Part shown: piece after piece, positions 16,628 to 26,600 of the stretch
Numbering within the stretch: the stretch's first letter is position 1
Layout of the letters: every line of letters starts with the position of its first letter
Assembly: GCF_004521965.1 (NCBI RefSeq)
Contig: NZ_SDGK01000101.1
Span: forward strand, 1-40,118
Length of the DNA stretch: 40,118 nucleotides
Direction: 5' to 3'
Source: Weissella cibaria
Lineage (GTDB): Bacteria > Bacillota > Bacilli > Lactobacillales > Lactobacillaceae
The notes under the pieces: model-generated
Databases searched by the model: none
What the model was told of the DNA's origin: nothing
What the model saw: only the letters and a program-made list of their open reading frames with translations
Position numbers and translations under genes: made by a program

Positions 16628-17968
16628 CTACTGCAAGTTAGTTTGCGTATTTGCCAAAATATTTTCAAACGCAAATTCTGTATTTTGCAAATCGCCGGCC
16701 CCCATAAAGATAAAGACCCCATCCTCATGATCCAATAGTGGTGCAACATCAGTTGGTGATACAATCCCACCAAACTTCGAAATCTTTGCACCTAGGTCCG
16801 TTGACGAAATATCGCCAGCTTGCTCACGAGCAGATGCAAATATTTCCGTTAGATATACTTTATCCGCGAGTTGAAGTGACTTTGCAAAATCATCTTGATA
16901 AGCGATGGTACGTGAGAAAGTGTGGGGTTGGAAAACCGCTACCAATTCACGACCAGGATACTTTTGACGAGCTGCATCAAGCGTCGCAGTAATTTCTGAT
17001 GGGTGGTGTGCGTAATCATCAATAATGGTTACGGGTCCAACTTGCTTTTCAGTAAAGCGGCGCTTAACACCCTTAAAAGACAACAACTCCTTGCGAACCA
17101 AGTCGCCATCAATCTTTTCAAAGTACGCAACAGCGATCACCGCCAAAGAATTCAAGACACCGTGTCGTCCAAACAAAGGCACTTCAAAGTTACCCAAGAA
17201 CTCATCATGATAGTAAACATCGAAACTTGAACCAGTTGTTGAACGCTTAATATCCTCGGCATAAAAATCATCAGTTTCCGGATTCGTACCATAGAAATAG
17301 ACGGGCACATCCACTTGCATTTTACGCAATTGTTCATCATCACCCCAAGCAAAAATACCCTTCTTGACGTGATTACCAAAGTCTTCAAAAGCGCTCCGAA
17401 CATCATCAATACCTGTGTAATAATCTGGGTGATCAAAGTCAATGTTCGTCATAATCGCATAGTCTGGCGTGTAGTCTTGGAAGTGTCGACGATATTCGTC
17501 CGCCTCGAAAATGAAGAACCGAGCATCCGGCACACCCTTACCTGTACCGTCGCCGATTAAGTATGATGTAGGTGCAATTCCAGCCAAAACGTGGGCCAAA
17601 AGGCCTGTTGTTGATGTCTTACCGTGTGCCCCTGCAACCCCGATTGATGTGAATTGCTTAACTAGATTTTCAACCATATCTGGGTAAGTAACCAAATTAA
17701 TCTGATCACCTAACGCCAACGCAGCCGCTACTTCCACCTGGTCATCATTAAAGGCATTGCCACGAATAACCGTCATACCAGGCTTAATGTTAGCTGCATC
17801 GAAACTATACATTGGAATTCCAGCTGCCGCCAATGGCTTTTGCGTGAACGTGTATTCATCAATGTCTGAACCCGCGACTTGCAAGCCTTGATCATGCAAA
17901 ATAAGTGCCAATGCACTCATACCTGATCCTTTAATCCCAATAAAGTAGTATAACGTATCCTTGTCCAT
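16628..17968 (-). CDS. murC: UDP-N-acetylmuramate--L-alanine ligase
   Basis: First amino-acid ligation of peptidoglycan precursor synthesis: adds L-alanine to UDP-MurNAc using ATP, in the cytosol. The N-terminal Rossmann motif is [13 protein letters not shown] (residues 9-21). The Mur-ligase P-loop GAHGKTST lies at 113-120, followed by the central-domain EADEYRRHF and the C-terminal signature [12 protein letters not shown], then [10 protein letters not shown]. Length (446 aa) is normal. It is transcribed alone: a TGGTATCAT extended -10 at 18005-18013 is fused to the upstream terminator, and its own terminator follows. Confidence 0.97.
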   Translation of the reverse strand: MDKDTLYYFIGIKGSGMSALALILHDQGLQVAGSDIDEYTFTQKPLAAAGIPMYSFDAANIKPGMTVIRGNAFNDDQVEVAAALALGDQINLVTYPDMVENLVKQFTSIGVAGAHGKTSTTGLLAHVLAGIAPTSYLIGDGTGKGVPDARFFIFEADEYRRHFQDYTPDYAIMTNIDFDHPDYYTGIDDVRSAFEDFGNHVKKGIFAWGDDEQLRKMQVDVPVYFYGTNPETDDFYAEDIKRSTTGSSFDVYYHDEFLGNFEVPLFGRHGVLNSLAVIAVAYFEKIDGDLVRKELLSFKGVKRRFTEKQVGPVTIIDDYAHHPSEITATLDAARQKYPGRELVAVFQPHTFSRTIAYQDDFAKSLQLADKVYLTEIFASAREQAGDISSTDLGAKISKFGGIVSPTDVAPLLDHEDGVFIFMGAGDLQNTEFAFENILANTQTNLQ

Positions 17969-18004
17969 TATCTATTCTGTCCAATCTGTCTGTAAGTACC
18001 TACT

Positions 18005-18013
18005 ATGATACCA
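18005..18013 (-). promoter_or_regulatory. Extended -10 promoter of murC, fused to the upstream terminator
   Basis: The minus strand reads TGGTATCAT right after the T-run of the terminator at 18013-18050, in the same layout as at 16550-16558. It lies about 35 bp before the murC ATG. Confidence 0.5.
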
Positions 18014-18050
18014 AAAAAAGAGCTATTCGGCACGGGTGCCTCACAACTCT
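18013..18050 (-). terminator. Terminator after the udk-pepA-ytpR operon
   Basis: On the minus strand, a stem closes AGAG/CTCT outside and GCAC/GTGC inside, with a two-base mismatch bulge near the tip. It is followed by TTTTTTT. Confidence 0.85.
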
Positions 18051-18065
18051 TTTTATTATTTTTAC

Positions 18066-18503
18066 TTATCTGTTGTCAAAAAATTGACTATCGCCACGCG
18101 CAGCAACACTTGCTTCTTCCGACAAGATATCATCAAGACTTAACCCTAAACCTGTTTTAACTTTGTGTGGCTTAGTGGGCATTGATGATAGGCCTGTTTG
18201 CTTTACTGGTGCTGGTTCAACCGGTTTTGACTGCTCTACTAGCGTTTCGACTTCAGGCAATTCTGGCATTGTGGGCACAACGCGTGGTTGCAAGACTTCA
18301 ACCGCAACTTGATGCCGTGGTGTAACCACAGTGGCTTGCGCTGGTGTCTCGACCGTGACTGAAGCCGATGTCAAATCAGCAGCATCTGTATCTTCAGTTG
18401 CTAACAGGATATATGAGGTTTTAGCTGCCATTAGAGCTGCTACCTGACCATCATAGGTGTTCATTAAGCGCTCATAAAAAACAATAGGCCGACGATCAAC
18501 CAT
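18066..18503 (-). CDS. Hypothetical protein, Pro/Glu/Val-rich, 145 aa
   Basis: I do not recognise a family. The first 35 residues (MVDRRPIVFYERLMNTYDGQVAALMAAKTS) look folded. The middle (about 45-105) is low-complexity and rich in Pro, Val, Thr and Glu. The C-terminus ends with a short conserved-looking LGLSLDDILSEE segment. It has no signal peptide or membrane segment. It is the last gene of the udk operon, 16 bp after ytpR, and is followed by a terminator. The middle contains MPELPEVET, exactly the catalytic N-terminus of MutM, and the DNA matches too (18244-18269). Confidence 0.7.
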   Translation of the reverse strand: MVDRRPIVFYERLMNTYDGQVAALMAAKTSYILLATEDTDAADLTSASVTVETPAQATVVTPRHQVAVEVLQPRVVPTMPELPEVETLVEQSKPVEPAPVKQTGLSSMPTKPHKVKTGLGLSLDDILSEEASVAARGDSQFFDNR

Positions 18504-18519
18504 GCGGTATCACCTCACC

Positions 18520-19158
18520 TTATTGAAATAATGCTTGCGCTTCAGCTGAACTTGCGTCAAACGGTGTACCAACTTCAGCAAAATCATCCGGCAGAATCAA
18601 GGCACCAGGCACTTGTGGTGCGTTAGGCAAACGCAATTCACGACCCGATGTAATCATGCCGTTTGAAGCAACACCGCGCAAGGCGCCCGGCCAAATAATC
18701 AAGCCAGATGGCATCATCGCACCAACCTTGGCAACAACCACCTTAATGCCCTGACGCATATTAGGTGAACCTGACACGATTTGAACCCGTTCATCATTAT
18801 CAACAACCGTCGTTGTAATTTGTAGATGATCTGAATCTGGATGTGGGTCAGCCTTTTCGACGTAACCGACGACAAACTTAGGTGTTTCATCAGCAACCAA
18901 CTCTGCTTCAAAACCAGCTTTAACTAAAACAGCATTTAGCTTCTCAATATTACCTGACGTCAAAAATACTTGACCAGCTGTTTCAGGCAAATCCAACATC
19001 GTTGACGCATGCAAAAAATTAAAACCAAGCGTCATGTTTTGCTCATCTGCAATGCGGACAACATTCTCTTTTTGTTCAAACGTGTGCTCAGCAGCTGGGG
19101 CCGTTAACACAACTAATACATCACCCATTCCGGCTGGGTTATAGCTGGCAATCAACAT
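18520..19158 (-). CDS. ytpR: YtpR family tRNA-binding-domain protein
   Basis: Stand-alone tRNA-binding (OB-fold, EMAP/PheT-like) protein of 212 aa. The N-terminal half is the DUF4479 domain (MLIASYNPAGMGDVLVV onward). The C-terminal half is the tRNA-binding fold: VVGYVEKADPHPDSDHLQITTTVV, then VQIVSGSPNMRQG, then KVVVAKVGAMMPSG. The ATG at 19158 fits the family start and has GGAGA at the right distance, so the in-frame ATG five codons earlier is less likely. It lies 27 bp after the aminopeptidase gene in the udk operon. The cellular role is not settled. Confidence 0.9.
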   Translation of the reverse strand: MLIASYNPAGMGDVLVVLTAPAAEHTFEQKENVVRIADEQNMTLGFNFLHASTMLDLPETAGQVFLTSGNIEKLNAVLVKAGFEAELVADETPKFVVGYVEKADPHPDSDHLQITTTVVDNDERVQIVSGSPNMRQGIKVVVAKVGAMMPSGLIIWPGALRGVASNGMITSGRELRLPNAPQVPGALILPDDFAEVGTPFDASSAEAQALFQ

Positions 19159-19185
19159 ATTGTCAGTCTCCATTTCTATTATTGA

Positions 19186-20259
19186 TTAATCACCGTACAC
19201 AATATCGTGAACGGTTGTCTTATCTAATTTACGAGCAAGGGTTTCAACCAGTGCTTGAGCAGCCTCAAAATCAGCCACTGACCAAACCGTCTGGTGCGTG
19301 TGAATATAACGAGAAGCAACCCCTAAGGCAACTGAAGGAATACCGTTATTTTGTGATTGCGCGCCATGTGCGTCCGTGCCACCCTTTGCAACAAAGTGCT
19401 GCAAAGAAATGTGGGCATCATTGGCTGTATCAAGCACAAATTCCTTCAGACGTAATGGCATAATGACACCCGGATCAAAGACGCGTAACAAGGCGCCACT
19501 GTCCATTTGGCCTTGCACCTGATCTGACTTAGTATCATCAGCGGCAGAAGAATCTAAGGCAAAGAATAAATCTGGTTGGAGCTGGTTGACGGCTGGGCCG
19601 ACCCCTCGCAAGCCAACTTCTTCTTGCACATTAGCGCCCATAATCAAGGTGTTTGGTAACGCGTCATGTTGCAAATTTTCAAGTACGTTCAAAATTGTCA
19701 CTAACCCAAAGCGATTATCCCAGCTCTTTGATACAACTCGCTTACCATTGGCCAACATAACAGTTTTGACATCAGGAACAATAAAGTCACCTGGGCGAAT
19801 CCCAAAAGACCATGCTTCGTCTTGAGATGTAAAGCCACCATCAAATAGAATATCTTCAATCTTCGGTGCCCCGTTTACGCCACCTTCACGTAAGAAGTGT
19901 GGTGAGACTGCTGAAGAGACAACTGGATACGATGCATTACGAGTAAAAAGCCTGAAGCGTTGTGCTGAAACGGTATAAGGATTCCAACCGCCAACCGGAG
20001 CCACAACTAACATGCCTCGAGCCGTAACGGCTGTGACAATAAAGCCCACCTCATCTAGGTGTGCCCCAAACATCACACGTGGTGCATCTGCATCCGAATG
20101 CTTACGGATACCATATAGGCCACCAAGACCATTCTGCACAACTTCATCAACTAAGGGCGTCAAATCATCGCGAAATGCCTTTCTAATGGCATGTTCTTGA
20201 CCTGATGTGCCTTGCAGTTCGGTATACTTAACAATTCGATTCCAAATTCGTTCTTCCAT
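19186..20259 (-). CDS. pepA: M42 family glutamyl aminopeptidase / metallopeptidase
   Basis: Cytosolic di-metal aminopeptidase of 357 aa, probably removing N-terminal Glu/Asp residues from peptides as PepA does in lactic acid bacteria. Metal ligands and catalytic residues are visible: GAHLDEVGF (His67, with Asp69), KSWDNRFG (bridging Asp), NVQEEVGLRG (catalytic and ligand Glu), FALDSS (Asp) and RYIHTHQ (His). The family also includes endoglucanase-like names (FrvX/CelM), so substrate is inferred. It is the second gene of the udk-pepA-ytpR-unknown run. Confidence 0.9.
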   Translation of the reverse strand: MEERIWNRIVKYTELQGTSGQEHAIRKAFRDDLTPLVDEVVQNGLGGLYGIRKHSDADAPRVMFGAHLDEVGFIVTAVTARGMLVVAPVGGWNPYTVSAQRFRLFTRNASYPVVSSAVSPHFLREGGVNGAPKIEDILFDGGFTSQDEAWSFGIRPGDFIVPDVKTVMLANGKRVVSKSWDNRFGLVTILNVLENLQHDALPNTLIMGANVQEEVGLRGVGPAVNQLQPDLFFALDSSAADDTKSDQVQGQMDSGALLRVFDPGVIMPLRLKEFVLDTANDAHISLQHFVAKGGTDAHGAQSQNNGIPSVALGVASRYIHTHQTVWSVADFEAAQALVETLARKLDKTTVHDIVYGD

Positions 20260-20287
20260 CTTGCAATCACCCTTCCAATCAAATTAA

Positions 20288-20920
20288 TTACTTATGTAAG
20301 TCTAAAATTGCACGTATCTGTGCTTCCAACATGCCGATGCCGACAACATTTGCACCACCTTCGGGCAGAATAATATCAGCATAACGCTTAGTGGGTTCAA
20401 CAAATTGGTGGTACATTGGCTTAACTGTCGCCAAATATTGGTTAACCACTGATTCTGTCGTACGGCCACGCTCGACAATGTCACGTTGCATACGTCGAAT
20501 GAAACGCAAATCATCATCTGTATCAACATAAACCTTAATATCAAGCATATCGCGAAGTTCAGGTTCTGTGAATAACAAAACACCTTCAACGATGATAACG
20601 TCGGCGGCAGCGACTGTCACCGTCTTGTCTGAACGTGTGTGTGCCGCGTAGTCGTAAGTCGGTTGCTCAATTGTCTCACGTTGCACTAATTGCTTCAGTT
20701 GTTCAATCAACAAATCATTATCTAATGAATCTGGGTGATCATAGTTTGTCGCAACACGTTGTGTCATACTTTTATCACCTTGATCCTTATAGTATGCATC
20801 CTGTGGAATCATAACCACAGACTCGCCTTTCAAGCGTTCAATAATTTCGCGGCTAACAGTTGTCTTCCCAGACCCTGAACCACCAGTAACCCCGATAACA
20901 ACTGGACGTGAGTTAGACAT
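20288..20920 (-). CDS. udk: Uridine kinase
   Basis: Pyrimidine salvage: phosphorylates uridine and cytidine to UMP and CMP. The P-loop GGSGSGKT lies at residues 13-20. The family motifs YYKDQGDKSM, NYDHPDSLDNDLL and YDYAAHTRSDKT follow, with EGVLLF and then the lid arginines RFIRRMQRDIVERGR. The 210-aa length is standard. It heads the downstream operon and begins 40 bp after the sensor-kinase stop with no terminator seen between them, so read-through from phoPR is possible. Confidence 0.96.
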   Translation of the reverse strand: MSNSRPVVIGVTGGSGSGKTTVSREIIERLKGESVVMIPQDAYYKDQGDKSMTQRVATNYDHPDSLDNDLLIEQLKQLVQRETIEQPTYDYAAHTRSDKTVTVAAADVIIVEGVLLFTEPELRDMLDIKVYVDTDDDLRFIRRMQRDIVERGRTTESVVNQYLATVKPMYHQFVEPTKRYADIILPEGGANVVGIGMLEAQIRAILDLHK

Positions 20921-20960
20921 TCTTCAATCCTCTTTCTTCAATACACTTTTTATATTATTA

Positions 20961-22331
20961 CTATTGTAGTGGCAAATTCACTGTGATGGTAGACCCAACG
21001 CCAACCTGACTGTTAAGTTCAATCGTTCCTTGCGATTTTGACACCAAATCCTGCACAATTGCTAATCCCAGACCGGTGCCGGGAATCGCTTGGTTCCGCG
21101 ACTTATCAATCCGATAAAAACGTTCGAAAATCCGGCTTTGTTCTTCACTTGAAATACCTAAACCAGTATCTTTCACAGCCATCACAAATTCACTAGCCGT
21201 CACCATTGCGGCAACCTTTACGAGACCACCTGGCCGATTATACTTCATCGCGTTAACAATTAAGTTCGTCAAGATTTGTCTAACCACACTTTCATCCTGA
21301 TTAACTGTAAACGACAGACTAATTTCATTCTGGAGCTGTAAGCCTAACGTATCGGCCGCCGCTTTGTTTGCCTCAAAGATTTCTGTCACAATATTTGCAA
21401 CATTCACCGGTGCTACCTTCGACAAACATTCTGTTGACTTCGCTAACGCTAGAATGTCTTCAGTCAATGCCAACAGGCGACTTGTCTCACTTTGAATAAT
21501 ATGCAAAAATTCATCTAAAGCTGCCGGATCATCCTTGGCACCAGCTAACAGCGTCTCAGTGAAACCAGCAATTGCCGTTAAGGGGGTTCGTAATTCATGC
21601 GATGCATTAGCAACAAACGCGCTTTGCATATCCTGCATTTGCGTAACTTCAGTCATATCATATAACAAAACCAATAGTTCGTGGTGCCGTTCGCGTGTTT
21701 CATAGTAAACTAACGAAACATCAAGCATGCGATTATCGAACTTAACTAATTCGCGTACTTTTATCTCCATTTTTAAAGCCTGCTCTAACAAAGAGATTAA
21801 GCGGTGATGCTTAATAACATCCGAATAATCTCGTCCGAGTGCCTCACGGTCAACGGCAAGCATCTCCTGCGCTTGGGTATTCATTTGAACAATCGTGCGT
21901 TCGGGTGTAATACGCAACGCACCTAATGGCATATTTGTCATTAGGGCAGCTAAAGTACTACCCTGTTGTTGCAACAATTTAATGCGATCGCGATTTAGGC
22001 GTTGCACATCATTAATTGCTTCCGCTAACGGCGCTAAAGAGTCGTCAGGTCGCATTAAGATATGCCCAGCCCGCGTATTATCAGTATGTAAATCGCGCAG
22101 CTTATCAATAAAAATAGCCATGTGGGCATCACGACGTTGTTGTTGTAAATCCAAAGCCAAAGTTGTGGCACCTGACAAAAACATTGAGAGTAATACCAGC
22201 ACATGGAACTTCAATGAAACAACTTGGTCACCTAATGCAGATACCACGAACAAAATCAGCCAAATTAAAAACGCATATAAAAACCAAAAAGCAACGAACT
22301 TTTTGGCGTTTTGCATTAATTCTGTATGCAT
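20961..22331 (-). CDS. phoR: Sensor histidine kinase, PhoR/PnpS-like
   Basis: Membrane kinase of 456 aa with two N-terminal membrane segments (about residues 11-33 and 40-61) and only a very short loop between them, so there is no real extracellular sensor domain. A HAMP-like linker, a PAS domain (about 120-230), HisKA with phospho-acceptor His245 in FVANASHELRTP, and an ATPase domain (NAMKYN, DTGLGIS, GTGLGLAIVQDL) follow. This order fits PhoR/WalK-type kinases. The neighbouring regulator favours PhoR, but no phosphate-uptake genes are adjacent, so the name is tentative. Confidence 0.8.
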   Translation of the reverse strand: MHTELMQNAKKFVAFWFLYAFLIWLILFVVSALGDQVVSLKFHVLVLLSMFLSGATTLALDLQQQRRDAHMAIFIDKLRDLHTDNTRAGHILMRPDDSLAPLAEAINDVQRLNRDRIKLLQQQGSTLAALMTNMPLGALRITPERTIVQMNTQAQEMLAVDREALGRDYSDVIKHHRLISLLEQALKMEIKVRELVKFDNRMLDVSLVYYETRERHHELLVLLYDMTEVTQMQDMQSAFVANASHELRTPLTAIAGFTETLLAGAKDDPAALDEFLHIIQSETSRLLALTEDILALAKSTECLSKVAPVNVANIVTEIFEANKAAADTLGLQLQNEISLSFTVNQDESVVRQILTNLIVNAMKYNRPGGLVKVAAMVTASEFVMAVKDTGLGISSEEQSRIFERFYRIDKSRNQAIPGTGLGLAIVQDLVSKSQGTIELNSQVGVGSTITVNLPLQ

Positions 22332-22340
22332 ACGGACCTC

Positions 22341-23054
22341 CTAATCTACCGCTTGACCATCAAACCGGTACCCAAAGCCACGCACGGTTTTTAAATGAAC
22401 TGGGTGTTTAGGATCGTCTTCCACCTTATCGCGGAGATGCGACAAGTGCATATCAACCATTCGTGTGTCAGGTCCAGCATAATCGTAACCCCAAACGCCG
22501 TGCAAAATTGTTTCGCGGCCTAGCACCCGTCCTTCACGATCTGCCATATACGCCAATAGCTCATATTCCTTCGGTGTTAACTTTACAATTTCACCCTGAC
22601 GTTGCACAACCATCTTGTCAAAATCAATTGTTAAGTTACCAAATTGTTTTAGTTTCGTTGGTGTTTCCGCTACTTGTGATTCTTGTTGTTTATCCAAACG
22701 ACGCAAAACCGCCCGAACGCGTGCAATCACTTCACGTGGGCTAAATGGCTTTGTGACATAATCGTCCGCCCCTATTTCGAGACCTAAAATTTTGTCAACT
22801 TCGTCATCCAAGGCGGTAATCATAATAATTGGGATACGATTCTGTTCGCCTCGCAATTCCCGTGTTAAGTCAACGCCGCTCTTACCAGGCAACATGACAT
22901 CTAGCAGCATCAAATCAATAGGATGATTTGCCAACTGATTTCGAGCCTCGTCACCCGATGTAGCGGTTACAACATCGAAGCCTGATTTAGTCAGGTTGTA
23001 TGACAGTAACGTCACCAATGATGGTTCATCATCTACAACTAAAATTGTTGCCAT
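22341..23054 (-). CDS. phoP: OmpR-family response regulator, PhoP/PhoB-like
   Basis: DNA-binding regulator of 237 aa. The receiver has VVDDEPS near residue 6, phospho-acceptor Asp52 in LLDVMLPGKSG, and the Lys in DDYVTKPFSPRE. The winged-helix output domain has KLTPKEYELLAYM and DTRMVDMHLSHLRDKVE, ending VRGFGYRF. The kinase gene follows 9 bp downstream. Upstream (23055-23169) is the presumed promoter region, bounded by the dextransucrase terminator. The pair resembles PhoPR, which responds to phosphate in Bacillus. Targets here are unknown. Confidence 0.85.
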   Translation of the reverse strand: MATILVVDDEPSLVTLLSYNLTKSGFDVVTATSGDEARNQLANHPIDLMLLDVMLPGKSGVDLTRELRGEQNRIPIIMITALDDEVDKILGLEIGADDYVTKPFSPREVIARVRAVLRRLDKQQESQVAETPTKLKQFGNLTIDFDKMVVQRQGEIVKLTPKEYELLAYMADREGRVLGRETILHGVWGYDYAGPDTRMVDMHLSHLRDKVEDDPKHPVHLKTVRGFGYRFDGQAVD

Positions 23055-23169
23055 ATAACAGACTCCTCAAAATATTAATTACTAATAAGTTTAACACGAA
23101 AAGACACTTGCGCGCCCGCTAATTCTGAGTCCTAAAGCGAAAATGAGCACTTATTTAGTTATCAAAACT

Positions 23170-23197
23170 AAAAAAGACGATATAAAATCGTCTTTTT
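23170..23197. terminator. Terminator after the dextransucrase
   Basis: The 11-bp stem AAAAAGACGAT / ATCGTCTTTTT with a 5-nt loop has T-runs on both strands. It lies 16 bp past the original stop codon of the dextransucrase frame. Confidence 0.9.
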
Positions 23198-23212
23198 CTG
23201 TTCATTATTCAG

Positions 23213-23608
23213 TTAAATTGTCACCAACGTACCGCCACCACTTTGCGTATCAAAAGTGTATGTTTTGTGCGTTAGCGAATCTGTCACTGTACCACCCTTA
23301 AGCTGCACACCATTTGCATCGAAATAACGATACTCACCATTAATGCGTTGCAATCCCGTTACCATTCGTCCCAGCTCATCAAAGTAGTACCATTTACCAT
23401 CATGAAACGCGTAATCCTGTTTGATTTCCGATCCTGTTGTGCCATTAAAATAGTGCACACTGTCACTCTCATAGACGAAATCATCTTTTATCTGGTGATT
23501 ATTATCGTCAAAATACAACGTGTCTTGGCCAACCGTAATTTGTCCGCGTACCAAGTCTCCTGCAGCATCTGCATACAGCCAATGCCCATCTGTATCAAGG
23601 ATAAACTG
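23213..23608 (-). pseudogene. Dextransucrase C-terminal remainder, cut off by an in-frame stop
   Basis: After the TAA at 23611-23609 the same reading frame continues without a break for 131 codons to the natural stop at 23213. It codes more glucan-binding repeats (for example VHYFNGTTGSEIKQDY, KWYYFDELGRMVTGLQ, YRYFDANGVQLKG). The first 18 residues after the stop (QFILDTDGHW...) join the repeat pattern seamlessly. This is therefore the severed end of one ancestral protein, not a separate gene. No ribosome site precedes the inner TTG at 23554. Confidence 0.85.
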
Positions 23609-26600
23609 TTACTTCACGAGATTACCACTATTAGCTTCATAGTAGTGTGCCCGATTATCATCAGCTCGAATGAGCACTGCTTTTGCTTGGACACCGTTTG
23701 TGCCGAAATATTGTTCATGACCATCAAGGGTTAAGGCTTGGTTGCGGACAACGTTACCGTCTGCATCAACCCGGAACGCATTTGCTTGATGGTCAGTAAC
23801 ATATTGGTTAATGACCAGACGACCTGCTTTATCATAGTATTGACGTTGGCCATCAGCCGTTTGTAAGAAAGCATCCGTCAAAGCAACACCATTTGGCAAG
23901 AAGCAATATTGATCCTGGTGGACACGTTGCTTACCTGTTACCATGACGCCTTGAGCATCAAAATAATACAGTTTCCCATTGTCATACATAATAAAGGTAT
24001 CTCGGGCCGATGTACCACTCAATGTTTCAAAGTGATAACCATCTGCTTCATGATAAAATCCTGTCATCACCGGTTGCCCGAGTAATTGATTTGGCAAGTT
24101 TACATTACCGCCATTTGCCGTTACCTTGTAGTAAGCATTAGTACCATTATCGCGCAGTACATAACCCGCTCCACGACCTTGAATTGCGGTACCATTCAAA
24201 TACTTAGCTGACCATTCTTTAATTTTTACTGAATCATCAATGGTTTGTCCAGTTGAAATTTGACGGGTCGTAAACAAATCAGGATATAGTCCACGTATGC
24301 GCTCAAGGAACTCACCACCGTACTGTTTCTGATACTCACCGCCACCACGAGTACTCGTCACATATAAAATATGTTGGATGTCAGAATATGTATCTGGCTC
24401 CCCCATATTGTTTGTTCGGGTTACTTGTACCAATTCCTTACCAGGTAAGGTATACAATTGGTCAGGTACAAAATCAGCCATTACTTGCATGCCATTTGCA
24501 TGCAACGCTTTGATGACGTTGCGCAAATCCTTATCATCCCCGTATTTAGTTGGCGTACCGAACCCTAGATCATAACGGTCCGTAAAGGCATAGCCATTTT
24601 GGATAATCGCATCTAAAAAGGTACCGTCAGTTGAAGAACGGTATTGTGGGGCTAGTTGCACAGAAGTTATTCCCCAATCGTGTAGCTGGTCAGCATGATT
24701 GGCTAATACGACGTTGGTGTATGTGTCATGGCTTGTTGGCATAGCCTGAAAATTCGAAAAGGCTTCAAAAATCACTTGACTATCCAAAGCCGCATTAGAA
24801 TGGTATGCCGATCCATCTGTTGAATTGTTTGTTGACGCAGCAGACCGTGCATCCTGTGTCGCTGGTGCACCAGCTGGCACCCACATCGCCAAGAAGCCTG
24901 ACGCCTGTGGATTCAACACGCCATATACGTCGTGGTTATTAAAAATTAAATCACCCTTATTATCGGTATAACGAATTGGGACATCATCATCATTATAGAT
25001 GGTTAATCCAGTCGCTGTCGTCAGTACGACCGTTCGGAATGCCTGATTCGCGTGTGCTAGTCCCATGTGTAGCACCACGTTATCTTGCTGTCCCAGTTGC
25101 AACTTGGGGTTGTTGCTAACAATCAATCCCACACCTTCAGTCCGGGTCTCAGCATTTCCTAAATCATTGGCCGTCATCGCTCCCTTACCAAACCGAACAC
25201 TAGTCAAGACATCTTGCTGATCAACCGCCATCGTCTGTCCACCAGCAACATACTTTGTACGTGCTTGTAACATGGCTGAAATTGCATCAAAATAAGGTGA
25301 TTTTGTTGCCATGAATTGCCCATCATCCGTGTACAAGTCACCATAGTAAATCCGTGGAATAACATCCTTATTCGTTAACAGCATGGCGTATGCAGATGGC
25401 ATATTGTAATACGTGTAAGTCTTAACGACCTTCTTTTGGTCCGCATTGTAAATCTTAAACGCTTCAGCCATTTGTTCTTCTGTCGGCATTAACCCGTTTC
25501 CAGCTTCAGGATGCAGTTTTGTCACGATTTCAGCAATGACTGTTTGCACTTCACTATCATGGGCACGTACAAATGAATAACTAGGTTGCGCCGTGTTTTC
25601 TGTATCATCACTGGTTCGGTTGGCGAGATAGAAGTCCATAAATCGTGCCATGGTACCGCGTTGTGCCTCTGACTTGGTTAACGACCAAATCAACTGTGTG
25701 TGCATGTAATCATCCATCGTCAATTGATCATTGCCATGCGCTTGCATATAGGCCGGATCATTATGGCTCCAATCCTCAAGTATTGAAAGATGCTTATTTG
25801 ATGTCGCATCATTCGTGGCCATGCCATAGGCATCCCGGAAATATTGAGCCGCTAGTTGAAGTAAATCAGCATCGACATTATCGACCGCATCAATTCGTAC
25901 CCCATCAAAATTTGCATCTGGATCATCAGCCGTAAACTCCCCAAAATGCATCAAGTAGTACAACCAATTCAACTGTTCTGCCTGAACTTGTGGATTTGAG
26001 TTGTCAACGTCATTGGCCAGCAAGAATTCATAACCGCTAAGTGAGTCATCAATGTGATACAAGCGCTCACCAGTTTGATTTGTTGGTGTGCGATTCATAA
26101 GGCGATAATTCGAATTGGCATCTGTGTCGCCATTGTTTTCAAATGTTAGTGCCCCACCTTGCAGATGATCATCATTAACAGCCTCACTTGTTTTATTCCA
26201 CTGAGGCTGTGTCACGACAAACGCAGCCATTAATTCACGTAACCAGGTTGTTGATTGGCGTACTGTGATTTGGTGCTCAACAGCCGCTTGAATAGCATCG
26301 GTTGCCGCAGTCAGGTTGGCCTCTGAATCAGAGGCTGACACATTTTTATCTACCATATCTAATGCGTGATGCATGTGGTTCACGTAATCAGCCTGGGTTT
26401 GTTTTGTTGGCCACCAAGTTGCTAACAATGGTCGAAATTCAGTTGGTTGCGATTCACGCCATGTCTCACCATCTTCCAAAATATCTGTTGGACGATACCA
26501 AGTGTCAGCCGTCAGGTAACCAGCCATCGTATCAAAATCTTCCGGTGTCGTACCATGCGCTACATTGTGCTTGATATTCCTATCAGGAACCGGTTCCGTT

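Noticed and set aside
23213-23554. Independent glucan-binding protein gene downstream of the dextransucrase
   Set aside because: The frame is continuous with the dextransucrase across the TAA, the inner TTG lacks a ribosome site, and there is no signal peptide.
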